A stretch of 47,312 nucleotides of DNA from Chloroflexota bacterium (lineage in GTDB: Bacteria; Chloroflexota; Anaerolineae; J036; Brachytrichaceae): assembly GCA_021788625.1 (NCBI GenBank), contig JAJYKL010000024.1, forward strand, positions 1-47,312. The letters run 5' to 3'. The notes beneath the pieces were generated by a model that had not been told where the DNA came from, ran no database searches, and saw nothing but the letters and a program-made list of their open reading frames with translations. The translations under genes were made by a program, and so were the position numbers. Of this stretch, positions 27,691-36,710 are shown in pieces (positions within the stretch are counted from its first letter, which is position 1; the number at the start of each line of letters is the position of its first letter).

Positions 27691-28773
27691 ATGAAGCTGG
27701 ATATGCATATCTGCCGTAAGGTTGCCCATGTCGCAGGCATGGCTGCTGGCACGGCGGCCCTGGCCTTCAGTCTCAACACCGCCCCGGCTCTGGCGAGCCA
27801 AACCCTGGCCGACCCATCCGCCACCACAGCCGGTCCTGGCGCAAACCTGCTTTCCAACCCGGGCCACGAACACCCCGGCGTGTACTTTGCCGGGCGTGGT
27901 GAATTAAACGTGACCTGGAACTGGATTCCCTTCTGGGAAGATCCGCCAGCCGGTTACGATAAGCGTGACCCGAATTTCCGTACGCCGGAGTTCCGTCCCG
28001 TATTTGCGACCCAGTATCCCTACCGCGTGCACTCGGGAGGTGGATCGGATCGCTGGTTCAATTTTTACGCCCTGAACAAGGCAGCTGGCATCATGCAGGT
28101 GGTGAATAATCTACCGATCGGCCAACCGGTACGCTTCAGTACATGGGCCGAGTTGTGGTCGAGTAACGTCACCAGCGAACCCCCGGTGTCGACTCAGGAC
28201 GGCAACATGAAAATCCGCGTGTGCATTCAAACCGATGGTGGCCCGCGCGATATGCTTAGCCCAAACTTGACATGCTCCGCCTGGGCACAACCCTACGACA
28301 AGTGGGCGCAGATCTACGTGGACGCCACGCCGATCTCAAATACCGTGATCGCGCTGATCCAGTCCACCGCCGATATCCCGGTGCAGCACAACGACGCGTA
28401 CGTGGACGATAGCTGCCTCGAAGTCCTCCCGCCCGCGGGTGGTCAAAGCATCTGCCTGGGCACCGGCTACGTGCCTGGCACAGTGAGCGCGAGCATTTCC
28501 AGCGTTCCCACGGCGGCGGTCGTCACCGTAACGGCTCCAACTGGCGACAGCCCTCTGACCGCCGTGTCGGCCTATGGTATCAACGTCCGTTCAGATCCGT
28601 CGTTGAGCGGGTCGATCATAGGCGGCGCCTATCGCAGTGATGTTTTAACCGTTACCGGTATCAGCGCCGACAACAACTGGTTCCAAATCAGCTATAAGGG
28701 CGGATCCGCCTGGGTATATGCCGCATTGACGGTGCCCAACGCGGCCGCCAAGGCCGTAGCCGTAGTTCAGTAA
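27691..28773 (+). CDS. Secreted protein with C-terminal bacterial SH3 domain
   Basis: 360 residues. The N-terminal signal peptide spans about residues 1-36 (basic start, hydrophobic GMAAGTAALAFSLNT, cleavage after APALAS). Residues ~50-250 look like a beta-sandwich carbohydrate-binding type domain: LLSNPGHEHPGVYF, many aromatics, IMQVVNNLPIGQPVRFSTWA and AYVDDSCLEVL. From about residue 290 a bacterial SH3 domain follows, YGINVRSDPSLSGSIIGG...NNWFQISYKGGSAWVYA. The overall pattern suggests binding to cell-wall or extracellular glycans; no catalytic domain is evident. Single gene with its own promoter and terminator. Confidence 0.75.
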   Translation: MKLDMHICRKVAHVAGMAAGTAALAFSLNTAPALASQTLADPSATTAGPGANLLSNPGHEHPGVYFAGRGELNVTWNWIPFWEDPPAGYDKRDPNFRTPEFRPVFATQYPYRVHSGGGSDRWFNFYALNKAAGIMQVVNNLPIGQPVRFSTWAELWSSNVTSEPPVSTQDGNMKIRVCIQTDGGPRDMLSPNLTCSAWAQPYDKWAQIYVDATPISNTVIALIQSTADIPVQHNDAYVDDSCLEVLPPAGGQSICLGTGYVPGTVSASISSVPTAAVVTVTAPTGDSPLTAVSAYGINVRSDPSLSGSIIGGAYRSDVLTVTGISADNNWFQISYKGGSAWVYAALTVPNAAAKAVAVVQ

Positions 28774-28803
28774 GGCTTATACCAGCCCGATAAGGTTCGG
28801 CTG

Positions 28804-28838
28804 CGAGGGCGAGGTGAAATAGCCTCGCCCTCGTTATT
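28804..28838 (+). terminator. Terminator-like hairpin after the SH3 protein gene
   Basis: CGAGGGCGAGG (28804-28814) and CCTCGCCCTCG (28823-28833) form a perfect 11-bp stem with an 8-base loop, followed by the T-rich TTATTT. The rest of the gap to 29024 contains only the next promoter. Confidence 0.7.
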
Positions 28839-28987
28839 TCACTGTAATCCAGTACAAAGTGATTCGCGCTCGACGCAGCGAATAGCAAACCGCCAGTTTC
28901 CGGGCATCGTCCAATGCGCCCTGAGTGTGCGAGCCAGCACCGGCGAACAAGTTGATGGACCGATGAATGTCCAGGCTGCCACGCCCA

Positions 28988-29015
28988 TTGAGGGCTGCTG
29001 TTCACCCGTTATACT
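28988..29015 (+). promoter_or_regulatory. Promoter of the MATE-like gene, probably leaderless
   Basis: -35 TTGAGG (28988-28993), 16-bp spacer, -10 TATACT (29010-29015). Nine bases separate the -10 from ATG 29025 and no ribosome-binding site exists. Confidence 0.45.
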
Positions 29016-29024
29016 GGTGCCCAC

Positions 29025-30437
29025 ATGACGGCATCATCACCGACCCAGCCACGTCCCCCTTTCGCTCAATCGGTACCGATGCGCCGCGTGATCCGCACGT
29101 GGTGGCCGCTCGCTGCGAGTTGGCTGCTCATGGCGGTTGAAACACCGCTCATCAGTGCGTTCATGGCCCGGCTGGCTCATCCGGAGATAAACCTGGCTGC
29201 CTATGGAGGGGTGGTCATGCCGCTGGCGTTGATTGTCGAATCACCGATCATCATGTTGCTGGCGGCTTCCACCACCCTCAGCAAGGATTGGGCCTCATAC
29301 AAACAGATCCGGCGATACATGCTGGGTGCGGGGGCAGCCCTTACGACATTCCATGTGCTCGTCGCTTTCACACCGCTCTACGATGCAGTGGTGCGCGGTG
29401 TCATTGGAGTACCTGCGGAGGTGGTAGCGCCCGCCCGTCTGGGGTTGATGATCATGCTGCCCTGGTCGTGGTCAATTGCCTACCGACGCTTCAACCAGGG
29501 CGTGCTCATCCGCTTCGGTCACTCGCACGTAGTGGGGCTCGGGACGGGCGTCCGATTGAGCGCGGAGATAGTGGTGCTCATCGCCGGATACTTCATTCAC
29601 ACCTTACCGGGCATCGCTGTCGGCGTCGGGGCGATTGCCGTGGGCGTGACCAGCGAAGCAGCGTACATTGGTCTGCACGTACAACCTGTGTTGCGCCTGC
29701 AGCTGAAAGCTGCGCCACCGGTGCAGCCACCCCTCACACTGCGCGGCTTCGTAGCCTTTTACGTGCCGCTGATGATGACGTCGCTGCTCAGCCTGCTCAT
29801 TGAGCCGACCGGCAGTGCCGCCCTCAGCCGCATGCCGCGACCGCTCGAGTCGCTGGCCGTCTGGCCGGTCGTGCACGGCCTCATCTTCATGCTGCAATCC
29901 ATGGGGATTGCCTTGAACGAGGTTGTGGTGACCTACATGGAACAGCCCGGTGCGGCGGCCACGCTGCGCCGCTTCACCATGACACTGGTCCTGCTTACAA
30001 CAGGCGGCTTGCTGGTGCTGGTCGCCACACCGCTGGCTGATCTGTGGTTCCGTCAGGTGGCCGCCCTCCCGCCAGAACTGGTGGAGCTGGCGCATGCCGC
30101 GCTGTGGTTGGCTCTGCCTCTGCCCGCGATGAGTGCGCTGCAAAGCTATTTCCAGGGCGCCATCCTGCATAGCCGCCGCACGCGCGGCATCACCGAGTCA
30201 GTGATCGCTTATATGGTCACGGTGGGCATGCTGCTGGCGAGCGGTGTGGTGTGGGGCCGTATGATGGGCTTGTATGTTGGCATGGTGGCGTTCGCTCTGG
30301 GTATCAGCCTGCAGACGGGCTGGCTGTTCGTGCGCAGCCGGGCGGCCATGCATTCAATCCATGCGCGCGATGCAGCCCTGGCGTCACAGGCTCCGACAGT
30401 GTATAAAGCCCTCGGCTCACTTCCGCCGTCGTGGTGA
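29025..30437 (+). CDS. MATE-like membrane transporter (MOP superfamily)
   Basis: 470 residues with about twelve predicted membrane helices. The N-terminal half has RTWWPLAASWLLMAVETPLI and VVMPLALIVESPIIMLLAAS, then LMIMLPWSWSIAYRRFNQGV, a layout typical of MATE/ANKH-like proteins of the multidrug/oligosaccharidyl-lipid/polysaccharide exporter superfamily. Known members export drugs or move lipids or small anions. The substrate here is unknown. The divergence from classical NorM proteins is large, so a non-drug role is possible. The following permease gene begins 78-90 bp downstream, with a small hairpin (30480-30502) between them. Confidence 0.75.
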   Translation: MTASSPTQPRPPFAQSVPMRRVIRTWWPLAASWLLMAVETPLISAFMARLAHPEINLAAYGGVVMPLALIVESPIIMLLAASTTLSKDWASYKQIRRYMLGAGAALTTFHVLVAFTPLYDAVVRGVIGVPAEVVAPARLGLMIMLPWSWSIAYRRFNQGVLIRFGHSHVVGLGTGVRLSAEIVVLIAGYFIHTLPGIAVGVGAIAVGVTSEAAYIGLHVQPVLRLQLKAAPPVQPPLTLRGFVAFYVPLMMTSLLSLLIEPTGSAALSRMPRPLESLAVWPVVHGLIFMLQSMGIALNEVVVTYMEQPGAAATLRRFTMTLVLLTTGGLLVLVATPLADLWFRQVAALPPELVELAHAALWLALPLPAMSALQSYFQGAILHSRRTRGITESVIAYMVTVGMLLASGVVWGRMMGLYVGMVAFALGISLQTGWLFVRSRAAMHSIHARDAALASQAPTVYKALGSLPPSW

Positions 30438-30526
30438 CTGGGTTCAGTATTGCCGGTACAGGGTAAGCCGGCTGCATCCAGGGTCCTTTTGTATCGGACC
30501 CTTCGCGCCGATGCGTGGATAACCTG

Positions 30527-31558
30527 ATGTCGCGTAAGAAGCTGCTATCGTCTGTGATGCTAATCCTGACTATCTTGTTGGGCACGCTCGCGCTGGATAA
30601 CCTCATTCCGCTCTTGAGTGGCGTACCCATGCCCACCCTGCCTGACCTGGCACAGACCTGCGTGACTACTTTTCTGGCGCTCTTCATCCAGGTGATGCCC
30701 TTCCTGCTTTTTGGGTCCATCGTGTCAGGTCTGATTGAGGTGTTCATTACACCTGACGACCTGGCAAACGTCATCCCGCGCGCCTCCTTTCCTGCGACAC
30801 TGGTTGGGGCGCTCCTGGGGTTGATCTTCCCAGTCGGAGCATGTGGCGTGGTGCCTGTGGTGCGGAGGCTATATCAGAAAGGTTTGCCGGTCTCTACCGG
30901 TATCACATTCCTGCTGAGCGCTGGGGCGATAAACCCCGTGGTGATCGCCAGTACCTACGTCGCCTTCGGGCTGAACACTGTTTTCTGGGCACGCCTGGGG
31001 TTTAGCCTGCTAATCGCCATGTCGGTGGGGCTGGTCTTTAGTGTGCAAGCCAGCCTGCTGCACATCTTGCGGCCTGAGGTGCTCGCGCCTGTCATGGGTG
31101 GCTCGCAGGATCCCATGCCTGTCGCCGGAGCACAGGTAGAGAGTTTCCCAGACCGTCTGCAACGCTCCCTGGTCTATGCGGCTAACGAGTTCTTTGATCT
31201 GGGTCGTTATCTGGTGGTGGGTTTGTTAATTGCCTCCGCGCTGCAAACCCTGGTGCCGCAGCAATGGCTATTGGAGTTTGGCTCCCGCCCGGCCGAATCC
31301 GTCTTCGCGCTGACAAGCATGACTTATGTTCTCTCGGCAGGCAGTAGTGTGGATGCCTTCGTGGCATTGCCGTATGCCAGCACGTTCACTCCTGGTGCCA
31401 TTGTTGCCTTTCTGGTGCTCGGGCCCATGGCGAGTATCAAGAGCACGTTGATGTTCCTGGGCGTGTTTCGCCGCCGCATCGTGTTCTACCTGTTCCTGCT
31501 GCCCTTGCTGGCCACGCTGGCAATCAGCCTGGCCTTAAACCTTCGTCTGGGATGGTGA
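30527..31558 (+). CDS. Permease of the ArsP/YraQ type (PF03773)
   Basis: 343 residues from ATG 30527; a GTG at 30515 would add four. Around ten hydrophobic helices, with the family pattern ALFIQVMPFLLFGSIVSGLI, LIFPVGACGVVPVVRRLYQK and FLLSAGAINPVVIASTYVAFG, the second copy AGSSVDAFVALPYAST and FLVLGPMASIKSTLM. Members are thought to carry small molecules or metal species out of the cell; the substrate is unproven. It is followed 37 bp later by a DUF1980/TIGR03943 gene; this pair is a known recurring arrangement, so they probably work as one system. Confidence 0.82.
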   Translation: MSRKKLLSSVMLILTILLGTLALDNLIPLLSGVPMPTLPDLAQTCVTTFLALFIQVMPFLLFGSIVSGLIEVFITPDDLANVIPRASFPATLVGALLGLIFPVGACGVVPVVRRLYQKGLPVSTGITFLLSAGAINPVVIASTYVAFGLNTVFWARLGFSLLIAMSVGLVFSVQASLLHILRPEVLAPVMGGSQDPMPVAGAQVESFPDRLQRSLVYAANEFFDLGRYLVVGLLIASALQTLVPQQWLLEFGSRPAESVFALTSMTYVLSAGSSVDAFVALPYASTFTPGAIVAFLVLGPMASIKSTLMFLGVFRRRIVFYLFLLPLLATLAISLALNLRLGW

Positions 31559-31595
31559 AGGAATTGATCTATGTGCACCCTGCATCGAGTAAGCT

Positions 31596-32342
31596 ATGAG
31601 ACGGCTTGAGGGTGTCCTCAAGGCGGCCGTGCTGGCCGGTCTGGCATGGATGTTGTATTCCACGATCAGCGACGGCACATTGACCTATTACACCAATGCG
31701 CGCTTTGCATGGTTGCCGTTCGTGGCGATGATGCTGCTGGCTGCGCTGGCCATGACGCTGGTGTATCGCCTGCAGCTAATCCGTGGAGCGCGCGAGCAAG
31801 GCAACACCCCGGAAGGGGACAACAAGGCAGGCAGGCTCTGGTGGGGCGGTGTGGCGATCATGGCCATTCCTGTGGTGTTGGGGCTGATGGTGCCGGCTCG
31901 CCCTCCGGGTGTAAGTGTGATCGGCATCCGGGGCATCAGCCTGTCCGCACCGGTGCGACCTGCAGCCGAACAATCCACCAACCGTGCTGCGGGTGCGCCG
32001 AAAAATGTGCTGGATTGGCTGCGGGAGTTTGGCACGAATTCCGACCCATCGGTATACATCGGGCAGACGGTGGACGTGACTGGCTTCATCTACCGCGACT
32101 CGCACAATGGGTCGGATCAGTTCTGGGTATCACGATTTGCCATCAGTTGCTGCGTGGCCGACGCAACCGCTATCGGCATGCTGGCTCAATCACCACAGGC
32201 GCCGTCTCTGCAGGTTGGCAATTGGGTGCGCGTGACGGGTCAGCTGGGCGTAGGCAAATATGCCGGCCAAACGGTACCGGTCATCCATGCTGATCAGATA
32301 ACCTCTGCTGACCAGCCGGCGAACCCTTACCTCAATCCATGA
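31596..32342 (+). CDS. TIGR03943/DUF1980 putative permease subunit
   Basis: 248 residues. The N-terminal part has a short helix, FAWLPFVAMMLLAALAMTLV and a third hydrophobic segment (about residues 85-100), giving roughly three to four membrane spans. The C-terminal soluble domain (about 140-245) has YIGQTVDVTGFIYRD, FWVSRFAISCCVADAT and GNWVRVTGQLG, the OB-like DUF1980 pattern with a conserved Cys-Cys. It is the expected partner of the upstream PF03773 permease. A metal-related role has been suggested for related pairs; here it is inference. It converges on the gene ending at 32382. Confidence 0.8.
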   Translation: MRRLEGVLKAAVLAGLAWMLYSTISDGTLTYYTNARFAWLPFVAMMLLAALAMTLVYRLQLIRGAREQGNTPEGDNKAGRLWWGGVAIMAIPVVLGLMVPARPPGVSVIGIRGISLSAPVRPAAEQSTNRAAGAPKNVLDWLREFGTNSDPSVYIGQTVDVTGFIYRDSHNGSDQFWVSRFAISCCVADATAIGMLAQSPQAPSLQVGNWVRVTGQLGVGKYAGQTVPVIHADQITSADQPANPYLNP

Positions 32343-32381
32343 GTGCGAGTAAGGGACTTCTTGTTCGACCTGCCTGATGGT

Positions 32382-33845
32382 TCATGCGCTGGCATATACC
32401 GCCAGGGCATCAAAAAAGCGCTGCGCCACCCCGTTGCGTCGGGCTGGCTCGCGCCAGTTGGAGAAGTCGTTGGCGATGGCGGTGAGGGTCGGATCGTTCA
32501 GCAAAGCCACCTGCTCGTTCAGATCGGCGCGTAAAGGGCCATAATATGCATCCACAAACCCCACGCGCGCCTGGTAAGGCATCAAAGTTGCCAGCAAGGT
32601 ACGGATGGCGCGTTTGGCATCACCGTGTTCATAAATAACCGCACGTAAGTCCACTAGAGCCGCGCGGATCTCCAGGTTATCAGCCAGGTCGATGAGGAAG
32701 CGGTCCGCATCACCGAATAGCAGTCCGCTGGCCTTTCCCATGCGGAGCGGCTTACCGGCTTCCGCACGCACCGCGCGCGACGCGGCGCGAAGGTCCGCAC
32801 CACTGTCTGTTTCCAACAGCGACCACCCGCGCGCCACGATGGCAGCGCAGTCAGGAATGACATGCGATGCGAACTGTTCCAGGTCTGCCGTGGCCATACT
32901 GCCGCCCTGGGCGAAATGCGCGAAGAGGAAAGCGCCGGGTAGTTGCATACAATGTGTCTGCGAGTTCGCCAGTATGCCGCGCGGGTAGACGGCGGGAGTA
33001 TAGTCGCTCAGCCGGTCCGCGATGGCCTGCGGAGCGTACCGAGTCAGGGGGAAGGTTGGCTCGCCCTCGATCAGGCCATAGGGGAAGAACGCACGTTTGT
33101 TTGCCAGCCCCAACTGATCGGTGACCTGCTGGTGCACAGCGTTACTGGCCGTCACGCTCCAGGGCTCCGCAATGCGTTCTGCCATCAATGGCAGCGTTTT
33201 GCGGAAGTCTTGCACGTTCACCTGAATCTCCGGGTCAGGCTCGCCTTCCTTCTGGCTGGCGGCCCGGGCCCAGAATGAGTTGTAGTTTTCCCAACCCACC
33301 CACATCCAATAAACCATCTCCATGGCGGGGTTCGTCTCGCGCAGGATGTTCAGTTGCGCCTGCATCAGTGCAACAAATTCCTCATCTGTTGAGCCGATGT
33401 AACCGCCAGGATCACTGTCGATCATGAAAAAAGCGTCGGAGTGCGCCAGCGGAGCCAGTTGCTGTCGCCGGCCGGCGAGGAAACGGGCGACAGCCGCAGG
33501 GTCGCTGGGATTCACCTTTTGCTCGCACACGAAGTAAGGACGCTGTTCGAAGGAATAAGCGGGTGCTCGATCGTTGCCGATAGTGTTGGGTGCAGCCGTG
33601 ATGCCGAAGCGCATATCATACGTGTTGTGGGCCAGGTCAATCACCCGCGCGATCTTTGCCAGGTAGGCCTGGTCACTGGGATTAGGGGTGCCCGGCATGC
33701 AATCGAGCTGCGGCCACAGCAGGATAAAGTCATAACCCAGCGTTTTGAGACCTGAAAGGTAGCCCTGCCAGTCCTCCAGCGTCCAGGTCCGAGCAGCGTA
33801 GGGGCGGTTATAGGCCCAATGCGTATGGACATACATTCCCAGCAT
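32382..33845 (-). CDS. Unrecognised TIM-barrel-like protein, possible glycoside hydrolase
   Basis: 487 residues from ATG 33845, which has a GAGGAG ribosome-binding site; the frame stays open upstream, but that extension overlaps the nitrilase control region. The start MLGMYVHTHWAYNRPYAART is followed by LKTLGYDFILLWPQLDCMPG, GITAAPNTIGN, DAFFMIDSDPGGYIGSTDEEF and MEMVYWMWVGWENYN, a run of strand-end acidic and aromatic residues like that of sugar-cleaving (beta/alpha)8 enzymes. The last ~170 residues are helical. I do not recognise a named family. It is divergent from the nitrilase gene and close to a sugar isomerase and an oxidoreductase, which supports a carbohydrate role. Confidence 0.6.
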   Translation of the reverse strand: MLGMYVHTHWAYNRPYAARTWTLEDWQGYLSGLKTLGYDFILLWPQLDCMPGTPNPSDQAYLAKIARVIDLAHNTYDMRFGITAAPNTIGNDRAPAYSFEQRPYFVCEQKVNPSDPAAVARFLAGRRQQLAPLAHSDAFFMIDSDPGGYIGSTDEEFVALMQAQLNILRETNPAMEMVYWMWVGWENYNSFWARAASQKEGEPDPEIQVNVQDFRKTLPLMAERIAEPWSVTASNAVHQQVTDQLGLANKRAFFPYGLIEGEPTFPLTRYAPQAIADRLSDYTPAVYPRGILANSQTHCMQLPGAFLFAHFAQGGSMATADLEQFASHVIPDCAAIVARGWSLLETDSGADLRAASRAVRAEAGKPLRMGKASGLLFGDADRFLIDLADNLEIRAALVDLRAVIYEHGDAKRAIRTLLATLMPYQARVGFVDAYYGPLRADLNEQVALLNDPTLTAIANDFSNWREPARRNGVAQRFFDALAVYASA

Positions 33846-33912
33846 TGTGTTTCTCCTCAGTCCTCCAGCTTCCATCGAATGGGCGACAATATCCAACTGG
33901 AGACCAACAGCC

Positions 33913-34683
33913 ATGCAAATCCGTGTTGCCGGCGCACAGATAAGCGTCACCGACACTATACAGGCGAATCAGGAAACCATCCTGCGTGCGATCGATTACG
34001 CCGCCTCTGAAAAAGCCGACATCCTGCTCACACCCGAGGGTTCGCTCAGCGGTTATACGCCACATTTCGATCAAGCCAGGCTGTATGACGCGCTGCATAC
34101 CGTCACCGGGCAGGCACGCAAGGCTCATGTCGGCCTGGCGCTAGGCACCTGTTTCGTGGAGCCTTCCGACGGCCTGTGCTACGACCAGGTGCGCTTCTAC
34201 GATCCTGACGGCATCTTTGTGGGGTTCCACGCAAAGGTCCTCACCTGCGGCACACTGAGCGATCCACCGCAAGGAGAAATCAACGATTACGCCCAGACAC
34301 CTTTGCGTACCTTCCCGTTATGCGGTGTTACGGTAGGTGGGCTGGTGTGCAACGACCTGTGGGCTAACCCCGGTTGCACACCTGTCCCCGACCCTCACCT
34401 GACGCAACAACTTTCCAAACTTGGTGCGCGCGTTATCTTCCACGCGGTCAATGGCGGGCGTGATGGCAGCGAAAACTCCAGAGTGGCCTGGTGGTACCAC
34501 GAATCCAACCTGCGCATGCGCGCTCAGGCAGGTAAGCTGTGGATTGTCACCGTGGATAATGCGGAGCCTGCGACCCTGCCGTGCTCCGCGCCGGGCGGCG
34601 TCATCAGCCCCACCGGTGAGTGGGCCCTCCGCACCTCACCGCAAGGCGAAGTGTTTTTCGCGTATACGATCGAGCTGTGTTGA
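33913..34683 (+). CDS. Carbon-nitrogen hydrolase (nitrilase superfamily)
   Basis: 256 residues from ATG 33913 (CTGGAG ribosome-binding site). The Glu-Lys-Cys triad is present: Glu42 in LLTPEGSLSGY, Lys108 in GFHAKVLTCG, and Cys146 in GLVCNDLW. The fold and length match amidase or carbamoylase members acting on a small linear amide or nitrile in the cytoplasm; the substrate cannot be read from sequence. The sugar-isomerase-like gene follows after an 82-bp gap with its own ribosome-binding site. The nearby TIM-barrel-like gene is transcribed in the opposite direction from the same 67-bp spacer. Confidence 0.85.
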   Translation: MQIRVAGAQISVTDTIQANQETILRAIDYAASEKADILLTPEGSLSGYTPHFDQARLYDALHTVTGQARKAHVGLALGTCFVEPSDGLCYDQVRFYDPDGIFVGFHAKVLTCGTLSDPPQGEINDYAQTPLRTFPLCGVTVGGLVCNDLWANPGCTPVPDPHLTQQLSKLGARVIFHAVNGGRDGSENSRVAWWYHESNLRMRAQAGKLWIVTVDNAEPATLPCSAPGGVISPTGEWALRTSPQGEVFFAYTIELC

Positions 34684-34765
34684 CTTGCCGCCGAGGTGTG
34701 GAGAACACAGTGCGTTGGGGAAACCTGCCATAATCGGTATAGATACCAGGTCAATAGGAGTTCGT

Positions 34766-35632
34766 ATGAACATCGGTTACGTCGCCAGTGGAATGGGTCC
34801 AGCCGAGGCTCTGAGCCAGGCCGCTCGGTTGGGGTTCGATGGCGTCGAACTGAGCTTCTCCTGGGGCACGGCATGTGACCTGGACACCTGGAAGCCCGAC
34901 GACACCCGTCGCACTTGCGACGAAGTGGCCAGGTCTGGCGTACGGATCCTGGCCATCACCACCGGCTGGGCGAACCACCTGGCGTCGGACCAGGCTGGCC
35001 GCGACCATGCCTTCGCCAACATGCTCAAGGCAATCGAGCTTGCGCCGCAGCTGGGCACGAGCATCGTGACCTGCAACGCCTTCGGCGATCCAGCGCAGCG
35101 ACCGGAGAACCAGGTAAAGCTGTTCGGCCAGGTATTTGGCGAATATGCCCGGCGGGCTGAGGACAAAGGCGTGCGTATCGGTATTGAGAACTGCCCGCAC
35201 TGCCATACTGAACACGGCATCCAGATCGGCAACATCGCCTACTCTCCGGCTTTGTTCGACCCACTCTTCGAGGCGGTGCCTTCCCGGGCTGTGGGGCTGG
35301 AGTACGACCCTTCGCACTTCTACTGGCTGGGCATCGACTACGTCGGGGTCATCCGCCGCTATGCCGACCGGATGGTGTACATGCATGCCAAGGATACCGA
35401 AGTGTTGGCGGACCGGCTGGGTCAGGTCGGCATCTATGGCGACGGCTGGTGGCGCTATCGCATCCCTGGCATGGGACAGGTGAACTGGGACCACATCGCC
35501 CGTGCGCTGGCCGAGATTGGCTACCGAACCGGTGTGGTGATCGAGCATGAGGACCCGGTGTTCGAGGGTGCACGCTTCGAGGAGGGCCTCTCCCTGGGTC
35601 TCAAGTTCCTGCGCGCGGTGTTGAAAGCCTAG
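34766..35632 (+). CDS. Sugar phosphate isomerase/epimerase-like TIM barrel
   Basis: 288 residues from ATG 34766 with AATAGGAG before it. The AP-endonuclease-2/xylose isomerase-like fold is shown by GFDGVELSFSW and by metal-binding positions in GIGIENCPHCH (strand 5), LEYDPSHFYWLG (strand 6), VYMHAKDTE (strand 7) and VVIEHEDPV (strand 8). Family members isomerise or epimerise ketoses, inosose or hydroxypyruvate-type compounds. It is followed 49 bp downstream by a Gfo/Idh/MocA oxidoreductase, the classic partner in inositol- or sugar-type catabolic sets. Confidence 0.85.
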   Translation: MNIGYVASGMGPAEALSQAARLGFDGVELSFSWGTACDLDTWKPDDTRRTCDEVARSGVRILAITTGWANHLASDQAGRDHAFANMLKAIELAPQLGTSIVTCNAFGDPAQRPENQVKLFGQVFGEYARRAEDKGVRIGIENCPHCHTEHGIQIGNIAYSPALFDPLFEAVPSRAVGLEYDPSHFYWLGIDYVGVIRRYADRMVYMHAKDTEVLADRLGQVGIYGDGWWRYRIPGMGQVNWDHIARALAEIGYRTGVVIEHEDPVFEGARFEEGLSLGLKFLRAVLKA

Positions 35633-35681
35633 GCAGATCGACATCCGCGCCAGGACGTGACACGATTTAGGAGGACTAACC

Positions 35682-36707
35682 ATGTGCTTCAATGTAGCCG
35701 TGATCGGCTTGGGGATGGGGCAGGGGCATTTGCGCAACTATTGTGCCATTCATGATGTACAGGTCCTGGCGATCGCGGACGTCGATGAGGGCCGCCTCAA
35801 GACGTGCACCGACCAGTACGGTGTGCCCAGGCCCTGCACCGACTATCACGAGGTGCTGGCGATGCCGGACATCCAGGCCGTCAGCGTCTGCCTGCCGAAT
35901 GATATGCACGCGGCGGTGACGATTGAGGCGCTGCGGGCAGGCAAGCATGTACTGGTGGAGAAACCCATGGCGAGGTCGACGCATGAGGCGCAGACCATGG
36001 TCGACGAGGCCGCAGCGCAGGGCAGGACGCTGGCTGTGTCGATGAACTACCGCTGGGATTTCAACCCCGACTCGCATTATTTGAAGCAGCTTATCACGCA
36101 GGGCAGACTGGGCGAGGTGTACTATATTCGCTCCGTATCGCTACGCCGGCGCACCTTCCTGCGCGGGCAGAAGACCTGGTTCGCACAGAAGCAGCGCTCG
36201 GGTGGCGGCGCCCTCATCGATATGGGTCCCCACATGGTCGACCTGGCCATGTGGTTCGCAGGCGACTTTACACCTGTACAAATCAGCGGCGTCACGCGCA
36301 CAGCATTGATGGTGGACACGGACGTCGACGACCTGGCCTCCGCCCTGATCCGCCTGAAGGGTGGCACTACCGTCGCGCTGGAATCCACATGGGAGTCGTT
36401 TACGCAGCCAGGCCTGTCGGTCACCATTCTGGGCACGCGCGGCGGGGCTGTCTTCAACCTCCTGGCGCCACAGGGCAAACGCCTGACGCTCTTCGAAGCT
36501 GATGGCGACACACTGCTGGAGAGCACCCCAGTGGACATCCGCCTGACGCCAGCGCCGGACGCGTCGGTGCAGGCGCACTTTATCTGCAGCCTGCGCGACC
36601 GGTGCATGCCGGAAAATACGGGCGAGCGCGGGCTGGCTGTCATGCGCATTCTGGACGCCATCTACCAGTCCAGCGCCAGCGGTAAGGACGTTACGATTGG
36701 AGATTGA
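35682..36707 (+). CDS. Gfo/Idh/MocA-family oxidoreductase
   Basis: 341 residues. The Rossmann motif VAVIGLGMGQGH, acidic IADVD after strand 2, and VLVEKPMA with the conserved catalytic lysine are all intact, followed by MNYRWDFNP and GGGALIDMGPHMVDLAMWF with the usual Asp and His. So unlike its relative at 17840-19150 it looks fully functional. It probably oxidises or reduces a sugar or polyol with NAD(P), working with the isomerase just upstream. GGAGGA precedes the ATG strongly. Its final codons (ATTGGAGATTGAAGAC) resemble a low-complexity motif found elsewhere in the window. It converges with the amidotransferase gene, with 3 bp between stops. Confidence 0.9.
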   Translation: MCFNVAVIGLGMGQGHLRNYCAIHDVQVLAIADVDEGRLKTCTDQYGVPRPCTDYHEVLAMPDIQAVSVCLPNDMHAAVTIEALRAGKHVLVEKPMARSTHEAQTMVDEAAAQGRTLAVSMNYRWDFNPDSHYLKQLITQGRLGEVYYIRSVSLRRRTFLRGQKTWFAQKQRSGGGALIDMGPHMVDLAMWFAGDFTPVQISGVTRTALMVDTDVDDLASALIRLKGGTTVALESTWESFTQPGLSVTILGTRGGAVFNLLAPQGKRLTLFEADGDTLLESTPVDIRLTPAPDASVQAHFICSLRDRCMPENTGERGLAVMRILDAIYQSSASGKDVTIGD

Positions 36708-36710
36708 AGA

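Noticed and set aside
33847..33956. Extensions of the nitrilase and the TIM-barrel-like protein into each other
   Set aside because: Both have internal ATG codons with good ribosome-binding sites (33913 and 33845), leaving a normal divergent spacer.
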